From: Flavobacterium sp. GSB-24
GTDB taxonomy: Bacteria > Bacteroidota > Bacteroidia > Flavobacteriales > Flavobacteriaceae
NCBI RefSeq assembly: GCF_027924665.1
Contig: NZ_AP027043.1
Coordinates: forward strand, 1,054,001-1,118,000
Direction: 5' to 3'
DNA length: 64,000 bases
Shown here in pieces: positions 26,621 through 34,519 of this stretch. Both the position numbers and the translations under genes were made by a program. Position 1 is the first letter of the stretch; each line of letters starts with the position of its first letter. Under the pieces are notes generated by a model. It had not been told where the DNA came from and did no database searches. It saw only the letters and a list, made by a program, of their open reading frames with translations.

Positions 26621-27848
26621 CGTTCAATTTAAACTTTTTAACCACCAACGCAGAGTTGGTTCCTCCGAAACCGAAAGAATTGGACAAAAATATGTCAAAT
26701 TTTTTGTTTAACGTAGTTTTAACTAAATTTAATTTTGAAGCATCTTCATCTGGATTTTCCAAATTGATGTTTGGAGCAATAAAATCATGCTGCATCATTA
26801 AGGTAGAATAGATTATTTCGCTGGCTCCTGCCATCCAGCATTCGTGGCCTGTCATTGATTTTGTAGAACTTACAGGAGGATTTTTTTCTCCAAAAACTTC
26901 AAAGATAGCTTTTGCTTCGTTTGCATCTCCAACAGGTGTTGAGGTTGCATGAGCGTTTATGTATTCAATGTCCGAAGCATTTAATTTTGCATCATCAAGT
27001 GCACGTTTCATTGCTGTTGCAGGCCCTTCAACGTTTGGAGTTGAAATATGCCCGCCGTTTGAAGAAAATCCGTAACCGCCGATTTCTGCAATAATATTGG
27101 CACCTCTTGCGATTGCAGACTCATAACTTTCAAGAATCAAAGTTGCGCCGCCGCCACTCGGAATTAATCCGTCACGATCTTTATCAAAAGGTCTTGAGGC
27201 TTTTTCAGGATCGCTTTCTCGGTTAGAAAAAACGCCAAGTCCGTCAAAACTGCTCATGGCATATTTATTAATTTCCTGTGCACCGCCGGTAATTATAATA
27301 TCTTGAAATCCGCTTTTTATTAAAAAATAGGCTAATCCGATGGAATGCGAACCGCTTGCGCAGGCTGCACTCACAGTAAGATTGATACCGCGAAGTTTGA
27401 AAATCGTCGAAAGATTCATTGTTACGGTAGAATTCATCGATTTAAAAATTGCTCCAGAACCAATTAAGGCTGTGTCTTTTTTTTCTCGTACAATATCTGT
27501 TGCATCAATGATTGCTTTAGAAACGCTGTCGTTTCCGTACATAATACCCACTTCATGCTCATCAAAAAAAGCATCATCAATATTTGCATTTTTCAATGCT
27601 TCTATAGTTGCCATATAAGCATACTCGGTCTCTTCACCAATGCTCATACGCTGTCTGCGAGTCAGTAAATTTTTTAAATCGGCTTTCGGAACCATTCCTG
27701 TTAAAGCTGATTGGAAACCAAATTCTTTACGTTCAGAATCAAACTGAATACCAGATTTTCCTTGGTATAGTGAATCTTTTACTTCGTCTAAAGAAGTTCC
27801 GATACAAGAATAAATTCCCATTCCAGTAATTACAACTCTTCTATTCAT
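26613..27848 (-). CDS. Beta-ketoacyl-ACP synthase (KAS I/II type)
   Basis: 411 residues with a complete triad: VSAACASGSHSIG (Cys163), NAHATSTPVGD and STKSMTGHECWMAGASE. It overlaps the ACP gene by 8 bp. It is closer to ordinary FabF/FabB than the two KAS II enzymes at 14-18 kb. With FabG upstream, it probably carries out chain extension for one of the two pigment halves. Confidence 0.92.
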   Translation of the reverse strand: MNRRVVITGMGIYSCIGTSLDEVKDSLYQGKSGIQFDSERKEFGFQSALTGMVPKADLKNLLTRRQRMSIGEETEYAYMATIEALKNANIDDAFFDEHEVGIMYGNDSVSKAIIDATDIVREKKDTALIGSGAIFKSMNSTVTMNLSTIFKLRGINLTVSAACASGSHSIGLAYFLIKSGFQDIIITGGAQEINKYAMSSFDGLGVFSNRESDPEKASRPFDKDRDGLIPSGGGATLILESYESAIARGANIIAEIGGYGFSSNGGHISTPNVEGPATAMKRALDDAKLNASDIEYINAHATSTPVGDANEAKAIFEVFGEKNPPVSSTKSMTGHECWMAGASEIIYSTLMMQHDFIAPNINLENPDEDASKLNLVKTTLNKKFDIFLSNSFGFGGTNSALVVKKFKLNDE

Positions 27849-27931
27849 CGTCTTTCAAAGTAATTTTTTATCCTTAAAGTGTAATTTTCTATGTTTAAAA
27901 TCTTAAAATAATCTCGCAAACATACTATTCT

Positions 27932-28663
27932 TTAAGAATATATTCCGCCGTTTATATTGATAATTTCTCCAGTAATATAGCTTGCTTTTTTAGAAATCAA
28001 AAAGCTTACCAAATCTGCAACTTCTTCGGCTTCTCCAAAACGATTTACCGGAATCAGCTTTAATAATTCTTTTTCATCCAGCTCACTTGTCATATCAGTT
28101 CTGATAAAACCAGGGGCAACAGCATTTACTGTAATATTTCTTTTTGCCACTTCTTGAGCCAAAGCTTTTGTTGCTGCTACAATTGCGCCTTTTGCTGCCG
28201 AATAATTGGTTTGTCCCGCAGTTCCTTTTACTCCAGAAACCGAAACCATATTTACAATTCGGCCATATTTATTGCGTAGCATTTTTTGAATAAAAAATTG
28301 TGTCACATTAAAGAAACCGTTTACACTTGTATTCAAAACGCCGTTCCAGTCTTCGGGAGTCATCCACATAAAAAGCCCGTCTTTTGTAATTCCGGCATTG
28401 TTTACAATTGCTTCAACTAATTTTTCAGGATTTGCTTCCTGCCATTGCGTTAAAACGTTTTGTACTTGTTCAAAATTAGAAACATCGAAACCTAAAATTT
28501 CTCCTGTTGCGCCTAATTTTTGTATTTCTTGTAATGTTTCTTCGGCAGCTGTTTGATTCGAATGATAGTTAATCAGAATATGATAATCAGATTCTACGGC
28601 TAGTTTTTTACAAATAGCACTTCCGATTCCTCGCGAACCGCCTGTTACTAATACACACTTCAT
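27932..28663 (-). CDS. fabG: FabG-type 3-oxoacyl-ACP reductase
   Basis: 243-residue SDR with GGSRGIGSAICKKL (NADPH loop), NNAGITKDGL, and the YSAAKGAIVAAT catalytic Tyr-Lys pair, ending INGGIYS. It reduces 3-ketoacyl-ACP to 3-hydroxyacyl-ACP using NADPH, feeding the dehydratases. It is located between the WG-repeat gene and the ketosynthase gene. This is probably a dedicated copy for the pigment rather than the housekeeping FabG. Confidence 0.92.
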   Translation of the reverse strand: MKCVLVTGGSRGIGSAICKKLAVESDYHILINYHSNQTAAEETLQEIQKLGATGEILGFDVSNFEQVQNVLTQWQEANPEKLVEAIVNNAGITKDGLFMWMTPEDWNGVLNTSVNGFFNVTQFFIQKMLRNKYGRIVNMVSVSGVKGTAGQTNYSAAKGAIVAATKALAQEVAKRNITVNAVAPGFIRTDMTSELDEKELLKLIPVNRFGEAEEVADLVSFLISKKASYITGEIININGGIYS

Positions 28664-28672
28664 AAGTGAAAT

Positions 28673-29902
28673 TTATTTCTTTTTCTTAGCTGCTGCTTTC
28701 GTAGTCGATTTAGCAGCAGATTTCGTTGTTTTTGTTTCTTGTTTTGGGGCTTCAGCTGGAGCAGATGCTGACTGAGGTTTTTCTGCTGATTTTGAAAATA
28801 ATTCAGCATTTTCAAACCATTGGTTGCTTAATACAGTTCCGTCTGGTTTAAGGAATCCCCATTTTCCTTCGTTTTTTACTCTCGCAACACCATCAATAAA
28901 TCCTTTATCCTGCTGTACAAACATCGCAATAATAGCATTTGTAGTGATGCCGTATTGTGTTGGAATTACCAGTTTTCCAGATTCGTTGATAAATCCCCAA
29001 TTGCTTTCTTTTACTGGAGCCAAGCCGTTTATACTAAAAACTTCTGCATCACTGTAAGTTGGTTCAATAACAAATTCTCCTTTCGGATTAATGAATCCCC
29101 ATTTTTTTCCAACCAAAACTGGCGCTAGATTTTTAGAGAAAGCTTTTCCTTTATCATAAATTGAAAGAATTGCCCAATTTCCTTTTAAATCGATATATCC
29201 AATTTTTCCGTTCTTTTTGGCATACGTCAAATCTTGGGTTTCAAAATCCCAGATTTTTTCAGCTCCATCAACTGGAATAAATTTTCCAGAACTTACTAAT
29301 CCGAAAGTTTTATCTTTTCTCGCCCAAGTTGTGTTCTTGAAATAATTTCCGATTTCAGCGTAAGCAGGTTCAACTACTTCCTTTCCATCGGTATTTATGA
29401 TTCCCCAGTTTTTGTTGAGTTCAACTCTTGCAAAACCATTTTCAAAAGGTTTAATCTGATCGTATTTTGGTTCTAATACAACCGTCATTTTATTGTTAAT
29501 CAAACCAACTTTATTGTTTTGTCTGATGAAAGCAACTCCATTACTAAAATCAAATAATTTTTCAGAAGCAGGAGCTTTTTGAATTTCTCCTTTTTTATCA
29601 ATATAAACCCATTCTTTTCCTGTTTTTACAATGGCAATTCCGCTGTTAAAATCTTTTGCATCATCAAAAGAGGCAGGAATTATCCAGCTTCCTTTCGTGT
29701 CAATAAAACCCCATTTTCCGCCATTTTCAACAGCAGCCAATCCTTCAGAAAAGCTTCTGGCAGATTTGTATTGAGGCTCAATTTTAAAAGAACCGTCTTT
29801 GGTAATATATCCAATTTTTGAATTCTTTTTAACTAATGCCAATTCTTGACTATTAACAAATTGAATGCAGCACAGCAACAAAAAAATAAATGTTTTTTTC
29901 AT
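28673..29902 (-). CDS. Secreted WG-repeat protein with basic Ala/Lys tail
   Basis: About 409 residues from the ATG at 29902, chosen because it gives a normal signal peptide (MKKTFIFLLLCCIQFVNSQ); a start five codons earlier is possible. About ten repeats of the WG type follow (GKWGFIDTKGSW, KWGFINPKGEF, NWGFINESGKLV), predicted to form a beta-rich repeat structure. The tail is rich in Ala, Lys and Thr (KSAAKSTTKAAAKKKK), unusual for an exported protein. Its role in the cluster is unknown; similar genes occur between TAL and fabG in related flexirubin loci as far as I recall, but that is from memory. Confidence 0.85.
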   Translation of the reverse strand: MKKTFIFLLLCCIQFVNSQELALVKKNSKIGYITKDGSFKIEPQYKSARSFSEGLAAVENGGKWGFIDTKGSWIIPASFDDAKDFNSGIAIVKTGKEWVYIDKKGEIQKAPASEKLFDFSNGVAFIRQNNKVGLINNKMTVVLEPKYDQIKPFENGFARVELNKNWGIINTDGKEVVEPAYAEIGNYFKNTTWARKDKTFGLVSSGKFIPVDGAEKIWDFETQDLTYAKKNGKIGYIDLKGNWAILSIYDKGKAFSKNLAPVLVGKKWGFINPKGEFVIEPTYSDAEVFSINGLAPVKESNWGFINESGKLVIPTQYGITTNAIIAMFVQQDKGFIDGVARVKNEGKWGFLKPDGTVLSNQWFENAELFSKSAEKPQSASAPAEAPKQETKTTKSAAKSTTKAAAKKKK

Positions 29903-29940
29903 GATTTTAAGATTCAATATTAATAATGTGAAGTACAGAA

Positions 29941-31461
29941 TTAACTGTTTATCAAATAATCTTTTACTTTTTGCACAAAAGGATACATTACCTGATCTTC
30001 TTTAAACTCTGGAATTATATTGCGAACATCGTCGTACCATTTTTTAGTAACAGACGAAATTTTATCTTTTTGTCCTAAATAATCAATTGCCTGAACGATT
30101 GTAATTAATTCGATAGCCAAAACCTCAAAAGAATTCTCAATAACTTTTGATGTGATTACTGCAGCATTTGTTCCCATACTTACAATGTCTTGATTGTCAT
30201 TGTTATTTGGAATACTATGAACGTACATTGGGTTTGACAGCATTTGGTTTTCGGCAGTTGTTGAAGTTGCAACGAATTGTACTCCCTGCATTCCGAAATT
30301 AAATCCTAATGTTCCTAAGTTTACAAATGGAGGAAGGATTTCGTTGATTTTTGAATTCAATAAATAATTCAATTGACGTTCTGCCAGCATCGTTAATTTG
30401 GTAATAACGATTTTCAGTTTATCCATTTCAAGCGAAATGTAATCTCCGTGGAAATTTCCTCCGTGATAAACGTGTTTGTTTTTTACGTCTATAATTGGAT
30501 TGTCATTTGCCGAGTTAAATTCGTCTTCTAAAATAGAAGCTACATTATTTATAGTTTCTAAAACAGGTCCCAAAATTTGAGGCACACATCTTAGTGAATA
30601 ATATTCTTGAACTTTTTCTTTGAAGATTTCTTCGGTATTTTCACCAGAATATAAATGGTCTTCTCTTTTGCGGATCAAAGTACTGTCAGAAAGATTTTTT
30701 CTCATTCTTTCTGCCACTTCCTGTTGTCCTTTATGACGTTTGGTTTGGTTTAATTCTGCTGAGAAATGATCATCATAAGCTTGAACCAATTCGTTAATTG
30801 CACAAGAAGCTTTTAACGACCAATCTAATAATTTTTGAGCATAATGAACATTTACAACTCCAATTCCTGTCATTACAGAAGTTCCGTTGATTAATGCCAG
30901 ACCTTCTCTAATTTCTACTTGAATTGGTTTCAAACCTTCAATTTCGAAAACTTCTGGTGTTGGTCTTCTTTCTCCTTTATAAAAAACCTCGCCTTCACCA
31001 ATTAACACTAAAGCTAAATGTGATAATTGTACCAAGTCACCGCTGGCACCCACGCCGCCGTGTTCAAAAATTAAGGGCGTAATATCTCTATTGATTAATT
31101 CTGCCATTAAATGAATTACAGAAGAATGAACTCCTGAATTTCCTAAAGACAAAGTATTTAATCTTGCTAAAATTGCAGCTTTTGCACACTCAGGACTTAA
31201 TGGTTTTCCTGTTCCAGAAGAGTGGCTTCTAATTAAATTATATTGTAATTGAATTTGATCAGACTCTTTAATTCTATATTGAGCCATTGGACCAAAGCCA
31301 GTATTTACTCCGTATATAACTTTGTTTCCTGAGAATTCTTTTAAGAAGTTAAAACTCTCGTTTACGCGGTTTAGAACGACATCACTAATTTTAACTTTTT
31401 GATTTCCAAATATTATGGCTTCAAATTCCGTTAAACTTAAATATTCATTAATTGTATTCAT
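29941..31461 (-). CDS. tal: Tyrosine ammonia-lyase (MIO-dependent)
   Basis: 506 residues of the aromatic amino acid ammonia-lyase family. HGGVGASGDLVQLSHLAL contains the Ala139-Ser140-Gly141 triad that cyclises to the MIO electrophile. RSHSSGTG with His80 aligns with the His that selects tyrosine in bacterial TALs, though histidine ammonia-lyases also have His here. The sequence is very close, from memory, to F. johnsoniae TAL, a well-known selective enzyme. It makes 4-coumarate, the aromatic starter of flexirubin polyenes. It is the first gene of the minus-strand cluster and shares a 101-bp divergent region with the halogenase gene. Confidence 0.93.
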   Translation of the reverse strand: MNTINEYLSLTEFEAIIFGNQKVKISDVVLNRVNESFNFLKEFSGNKVIYGVNTGFGPMAQYRIKESDQIQLQYNLIRSHSSGTGKPLSPECAKAAILARLNTLSLGNSGVHSSVIHLMAELINRDITPLIFEHGGVGASGDLVQLSHLALVLIGEGEVFYKGERRPTPEVFEIEGLKPIQVEIREGLALINGTSVMTGIGVVNVHYAQKLLDWSLKASCAINELVQAYDDHFSAELNQTKRHKGQQEVAERMRKNLSDSTLIRKREDHLYSGENTEEIFKEKVQEYYSLRCVPQILGPVLETINNVASILEDEFNSANDNPIIDVKNKHVYHGGNFHGDYISLEMDKLKIVITKLTMLAERQLNYLLNSKINEILPPFVNLGTLGFNFGMQGVQFVATSTTAENQMLSNPMYVHSIPNNNDNQDIVSMGTNAAVITSKVIENSFEVLAIELITIVQAIDYLGQKDKISSVTKKWYDDVRNIIPEFKEDQVMYPFVQKVKDYLINS

Positions 31462-31528
31462 TAAATCGATTTTGGTTGTGCTAATTTAATTTTATTTATC
31501 AAAATAAATGTAGTTATTTTGATGTAGG

Positions 31529-31536
31529 CAAATGTA
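31529..31536 (-). promoter_or_regulatory. Candidate -7 box for the ammonia-lyase operon
   Basis: TACATTTG on the minus strand fits TAnnTTTG, 68 bp upstream of the ammonia-lyase ATG within the divergent intergenic region. A second near match, TACATTTA, lies at 31505-31512, with a TTTG 16 bp upstream of it. Which of the two is used cannot be told from sequence. Confidence 0.35.
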
Positions 31537-31562
31537 GGTTAATTAATGATAATAATTCTAAT

Positions 31563-32813
31563 ATGACAAAGGAGTTTGTTGATGTTTTAGTGATTGGTGC
31601 AGGACCATCTGGTTGTGTTTCGGCATCCTATCTTTTTAAAAACAATGTTAAGGTTAAAGTTGTAGAAAAAACGAAGTTTCCGAGACTGGTAGTAGGCGAA
31701 AGTCTTATTCCTCGTGTTATGGACCATTTTGCTGAGGCAGAATTGTTTGAGGCACTGGATGCGATGAACTTCGAGAAAAAACTAGGAGCTCGTTTTATTA
31801 GAGGAGAAGAAATTTGTGTTTTTGATTTTAGTAAAAAATTTGGTGAAGGGTGGGATTGGACCTGGCAGGTTCCTCGTGCTGATTTTGATAATACAATGGC
31901 ACAGGAAATTGTGCGTAAAGGAATTGATTTGGAGTTTGAAACAGAGGTTTTAGAAGTTTCTTTTGAAGGAAAGAATTCAAAAACCATTGTAAAAGATGCA
32001 GCCGGGAACTTAAAAGAGATTCACGCTAAATTCATAATTGATTCTAGCGGATATGGTCGTGTTCTTCCAAGGCTTTTAGATTTGGATACGCCTTCGAAAT
32101 TAGATCCGCATTCTTCTATTTTTACGCATGTAAAAGATATTAACAGACCAGAAGGAGAGGAAGGGACTCAGATTTCTTTTGATATTTTGGAAACAGAAGT
32201 ATGGCTTTGGGTAATCCCGTTTTCGAATGGAAATACAAGTTTGGGAGTTGTTGGTCCGACAGATTTTATCAATTCGCTTTCTGAAAATAAAGATAATGCT
32301 GAGGCTTTGAAAAATGCTATTCAGAAGTCTGATTATTATATTAAAAGATTTAAAGGAACTGAATTTTTGTTCGAACCTGTTAAATTAGAAAACTACTCAA
32401 GAGCGGTAAAAAGAATGTACGGCGATGGTTTTGCGTTGACTGGAAATAGTTCTGAATTTTTAGATCCAGTTTTTTCTTCTGGAGTTGCCTTTGCAACCGA
32501 ATCTGGAATGCTGGCGGCAAAATTATATTTGAAAGAATCGCAGGGAATTCCTGTTGACTGGGAAGTTGAATTTACCCAATACATGAAAAACGGAATTGCA
32601 GTTTTTACCACTTACGTGAAAGAATGGTATACTGGAAATCTTCAGACTTTATTCTTCCATCAGCCAGAAAATCCAGATGTGAAAGAAAAAATTTGTTCTG
32701 TTCTGGCGGGTTATGTATGGAATGAAGAAAATCCGTTTGTGAAAAAACATGATCATGTCATAGCCAATATGGCGTATTTACTAAATATGCAAAAAGAACA
32801 AAGCCCTGAATAA
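31563..32813 (+). CDS. Flavin-dependent halogenase-like oxidoreductase
   Basis: 416 residues. It has the FAD-binding GAGPSG (residues 12-17), VVGESLIPRV (43-52), a FEKKLGARF stretch whose Lys72/73 aligns with the catalytic lysine of flavin-dependent halogenases, WTWQVPR at 99-105, and an exact WxWxIP (WLWVIP, 214-219), the signature that blocks ordinary monooxygenation. The middle EFLDPVFSSGVAFA matches the FAD contact motif of this family. Being divergent from the tyrosine ammonia-lyase gene, it may chlorinate the flexirubin ring, as chlorinated flexirubins are known; a geranylgeranyl reductase-like role remains possible. A rho-independent terminator overlaps the stop. Confidence 0.78.
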   Translation: MTKEFVDVLVIGAGPSGCVSASYLFKNNVKVKVVEKTKFPRLVVGESLIPRVMDHFAEAELFEALDAMNFEKKLGARFIRGEEICVFDFSKKFGEGWDWTWQVPRADFDNTMAQEIVRKGIDLEFETEVLEVSFEGKNSKTIVKDAAGNLKEIHAKFIIDSSGYGRVLPRLLDLDTPSKLDPHSSIFTHVKDINRPEGEEGTQISFDILETEVWLWVIPFSNGNTSLGVVGPTDFINSLSENKDNAEALKNAIQKSDYYIKRFKGTEFLFEPVKLENYSRAVKRMYGDGFALTGNSSEFLDPVFSSGVAFATESGMLAAKLYLKESQGIPVDWEVEFTQYMKNGIAVFTTYVKEWYTGNLQTLFFHQPENPDVKEKICSVLAGYVWNEENPFVKKHDHVIANMAYLLNMQKEQSPE

Positions 32814-32827
32814 TCAGGGCTTTTTTA
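32800..32827 (+). terminator. Rho-independent terminator of the halogenase gene
   Basis: The stem AAGCCCTGA/TCAGGGCTT with a 4-nt loop is followed by TTTTTT and overlaps the last codons and stop. A near-identical copy lies at 33941-33965. Confidence 0.9.
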
Positions 32828-32854
32828 TAGAAAGATAATTCATTTTCTAGATTT

Positions 32855-33033
32855 ATTCCGTAGGAATGTCTCGTCGGTAGAATATGAAATTTGAATTGCG
32901 ATAATACGTTCCGTAGGAACGTTTGATTAATCGATTCAGGTATATTATTTCCGTAAATCAGATGTCCCTACAGGACATTAATGCAAAACGACAATATTTT
33001 TTTATACCGATGAGATATTCCTGCGGAATATTT
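32855..33033. repeat. Composite palindromic repeat (four small hairpins), copy A
   Basis: About 180 bp with four short palindromes in order: ATTCCGTAGGAAT; CGTTCCGTAGGAACG; ATGTCCCTACAGGACAT; ATATTCCTGCGGAATAT. The ends are inverted relative to each other (TCTCGTCGGTAG near the left, TACCGATGAGA near the right). A second copy occurs at 33994-34171 with the same order. It resembles REP/BIME-type clusters that are mobilised by REP-associated transposases; no such transposase is in the window. Confidence 0.88.
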
Positions 33034-33040
33034 GAGATTT

Positions 33041-33646
33041 TTATTTAAAAGCTTTTTTTAATAAAAGTTTGGATAATGATTTTGCTGTTTTTGCGTATCC
33101 TTCTCCAATTCTGCTTTCGTTATTGAAATTACTACCATATTGATCTCCAGGTGCATCTACACTTGAAATTTCTAATAAGACATTTGATTTATTTGCTGTT
33201 TCAACAAACTTTAAATTGGTAGTAACTTTTGCCGGCTGTTTCATAATTCCTGCATCCCATCCTGGATAAATCCAAACGGTTTGTACAATTAAAGTGTAAG
33301 GTGTGTTTAGTCCTTCCTGAAAATTCACCTCTTTACCAGCTTTTGTCATTACAATATTTCCGATTTCTAAAAATTTAGGAGTCCAGATCTGATCTTTTGC
33401 CACAACCCATCTTTTGTGCCAAAGATTTCCATTTCCTTTTGCTTTTTTGTCTAAATCGGCTATATGCTCTTCAACATATTGTGATTCCGGTTTGTTTTCT
33501 TTCATCATAGTAAAATTACTATAATCAAATTCTGTGTTGATTTCTTTTTGATCTTTTAAAAAGTCAAAGTTTCCTTTCACTACATTCATATCTTGAGCAA
33601 ATGCGGCTCCAGAAATAAGTAAGCATGCAATAATTAATTTTTTCAT
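33041..33646 (-). CDS. Secreted protein of unknown function
   Basis: 201 residues with signal peptide MKKLIIACLLISGAAFAQD. The mature part has a mixed composition with VQTVWIYPGWDAGIM and a lysine-rich C-terminus (KSLSKLLLKKAFK). I do not recognise the family. It lies between the two composite palindromic repeats and between the halogenase gene and a degraded halogenase remnant, on the opposite strand, so it is probably expressed on its own. Confidence 0.78.
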   Translation of the reverse strand: MKKLIIACLLISGAAFAQDMNVVKGNFDFLKDQKEINTEFDYSNFTMMKENKPESQYVEEHIADLDKKAKGNGNLWHKRWVVAKDQIWTPKFLEIGNIVMTKAGKEVNFQEGLNTPYTLIVQTVWIYPGWDAGIMKQPAKVTTNLKFVETANKSNVLLEISSVDAPGDQYGSNFNNESRIGEGYAKTAKSLSKLLLKKAFK

Positions 33647-33739
33647 TTTTTGGTTAATTGAGGTTTATTTTTAGCTGCTAAAAGTAATCAAAAGGATGAA
33701 TAATAATTTATTTCATGTTAAAATATTATTGTTATTTTT

Positions 33740-33954
33740 TTCAAAAACAAAAAACGGATTCCAATTGGAAATCCGCTTTATTTTTAAAATTTGTTTTTCT
33801 ATCAGCTGGGGAAATGCAGATTTAAAAAGAAAAATTGGTTTTGTTCGGCAGTGTATGTCTGGAATGAAAAATATCCGTTTGTCAAAATACACGATCATTT
33901 GATAGCCAACATAGAGTATTACTAAATATTCAAAAAGAAAAAAGCCCTGAATAA
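33740..33954 (+). pseudogene. Degraded 3' end of a second halogenase-like gene
   Basis: This stretch aligns with the last 70 or so codons of the halogenase gene at 31563-32813. In frame from 33857 it reads VWNEKYPFVKIHDHLIANIEYY, matching VWNEENPFVKKHDHVIANMAYL of the intact protein; a 1-nt loss near 33920 shifts the frame, after which the shared ending SPE-stop recurs at 33946-33954. Upstream the fit decays (ADLKRKIGFV against PDVKEKICSV). The stop is followed by the same terminator and composite repeat. It is a remnant of a tandem paralogue or of a local duplication. This gene-free region (33647-34179) holds nothing else I recognise. Confidence 0.82.
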
Positions 33955-33965
33955 TCAGGGCTTTG
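33941..33965 (+). terminator. Terminator copy downstream of the halogenase remnant
   Basis: AAAGCCCTGA-ATAA-TCAGGGCTTT is identical in stem and loop to the terminator at 32800-32827, but the following T-run is interrupted (TTTGTTTAT). It is a relic of the duplicated halogenase 3' region. Confidence 0.75.
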
Positions 33966-33993
33966 TTTATCAAAAAAAAACGTTTCTAGATTC

Positions 33994-34171
33994 ATTCCGT
34001 AGGAATGTCTCGTCGGTAGAAATTAAATTTGAGTTACGGTTGAACGTTCCGTAGGAACGTTTGATTAATTGACGGGTACATATATTTTTATAAATCAGAT
34101 GTCCCTACAGGACATTAATGCAAAACGATAATATTTTTTTCTACCGATGAGATATTCCTAACGGAATATTT
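33994..34171. repeat. Composite palindromic repeat (four small hairpins), copy B
   Basis: It has the same order of small palindromes as the copy at 32855-33033, with changes mainly outside the stems and in one loop (ATATTCCTAACGGAATAT). It follows the halogenase remnant just as copy A follows the intact gene, so the repeat was present before or copied with the duplication. Confidence 0.88.
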
Positions 34172-34179
34172 TTAATCAA

Positions 34180-34515
34180 TTACAATTCAAATATCTTATC
34201 CATCAAAATCCATTTTTGTCCTGGTTTTGCCCAAGGAAGTGCTTGCTGAAATTTCCACATTAAAGTTTCCCATTCCTGAACTTTTTCGTTTGCAGCGTCG
34301 GCTTTGTCTTTTTTCTCAAAAGAGAAATTTTCGTCGCCTTCAATGATCATGAAAAGTCTATTTCCTGTGCAATAAATATCCAAAACTAAAATTCCAGCAT
34401 CTTGAATGCTTTTTTTTATTTCTGGCCACACATTTTCATGCAAGTGTTTGTATTCTGCAATTAAATCTGCGTCGTCTTTTAAGTCTAGTGCAAGACAAAA
34501 TTTTTGAGCTGCCAT
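34180..34515 (-). CDS. rhaM: L-rhamnose/L-fucose mutarotase (RhaM family)
   Basis: 111 residues. The RhaM-family sequence is seen: FCLALDLKDDADLIAEYKHL, HENVWPEIKKSI with the active-site His, and the final PWAKPGQKWILMDKIFEL. These enzymes interconvert alpha and beta anomers of 6-deoxyhexoses. It is the last gene of the minus-strand operon with the hydrolase, dehydrogenase and dehydratase of a non-phosphorylative pathway, so L-fucose is the more likely substrate, though rhamnose cannot be excluded. Confidence 0.88.
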   Translation of the reverse strand: MAAQKFCLALDLKDDADLIAEYKHLHENVWPEIKKSIQDAGILVLDIYCTGNRLFMIIEGDENFSFEKKDKADAANEKVQEWETLMWKFQQALPWAKPGQKWILMDKIFEL

Positions 34516-34519
34516 AATT

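Noticed and set aside
33696..33973. Two short open frames, one per strand, in the halogenase remnant
   Set aside because: They do not follow the frame that matches the intact halogenase and have no protein features; the region is better explained as a frameshifted relic.
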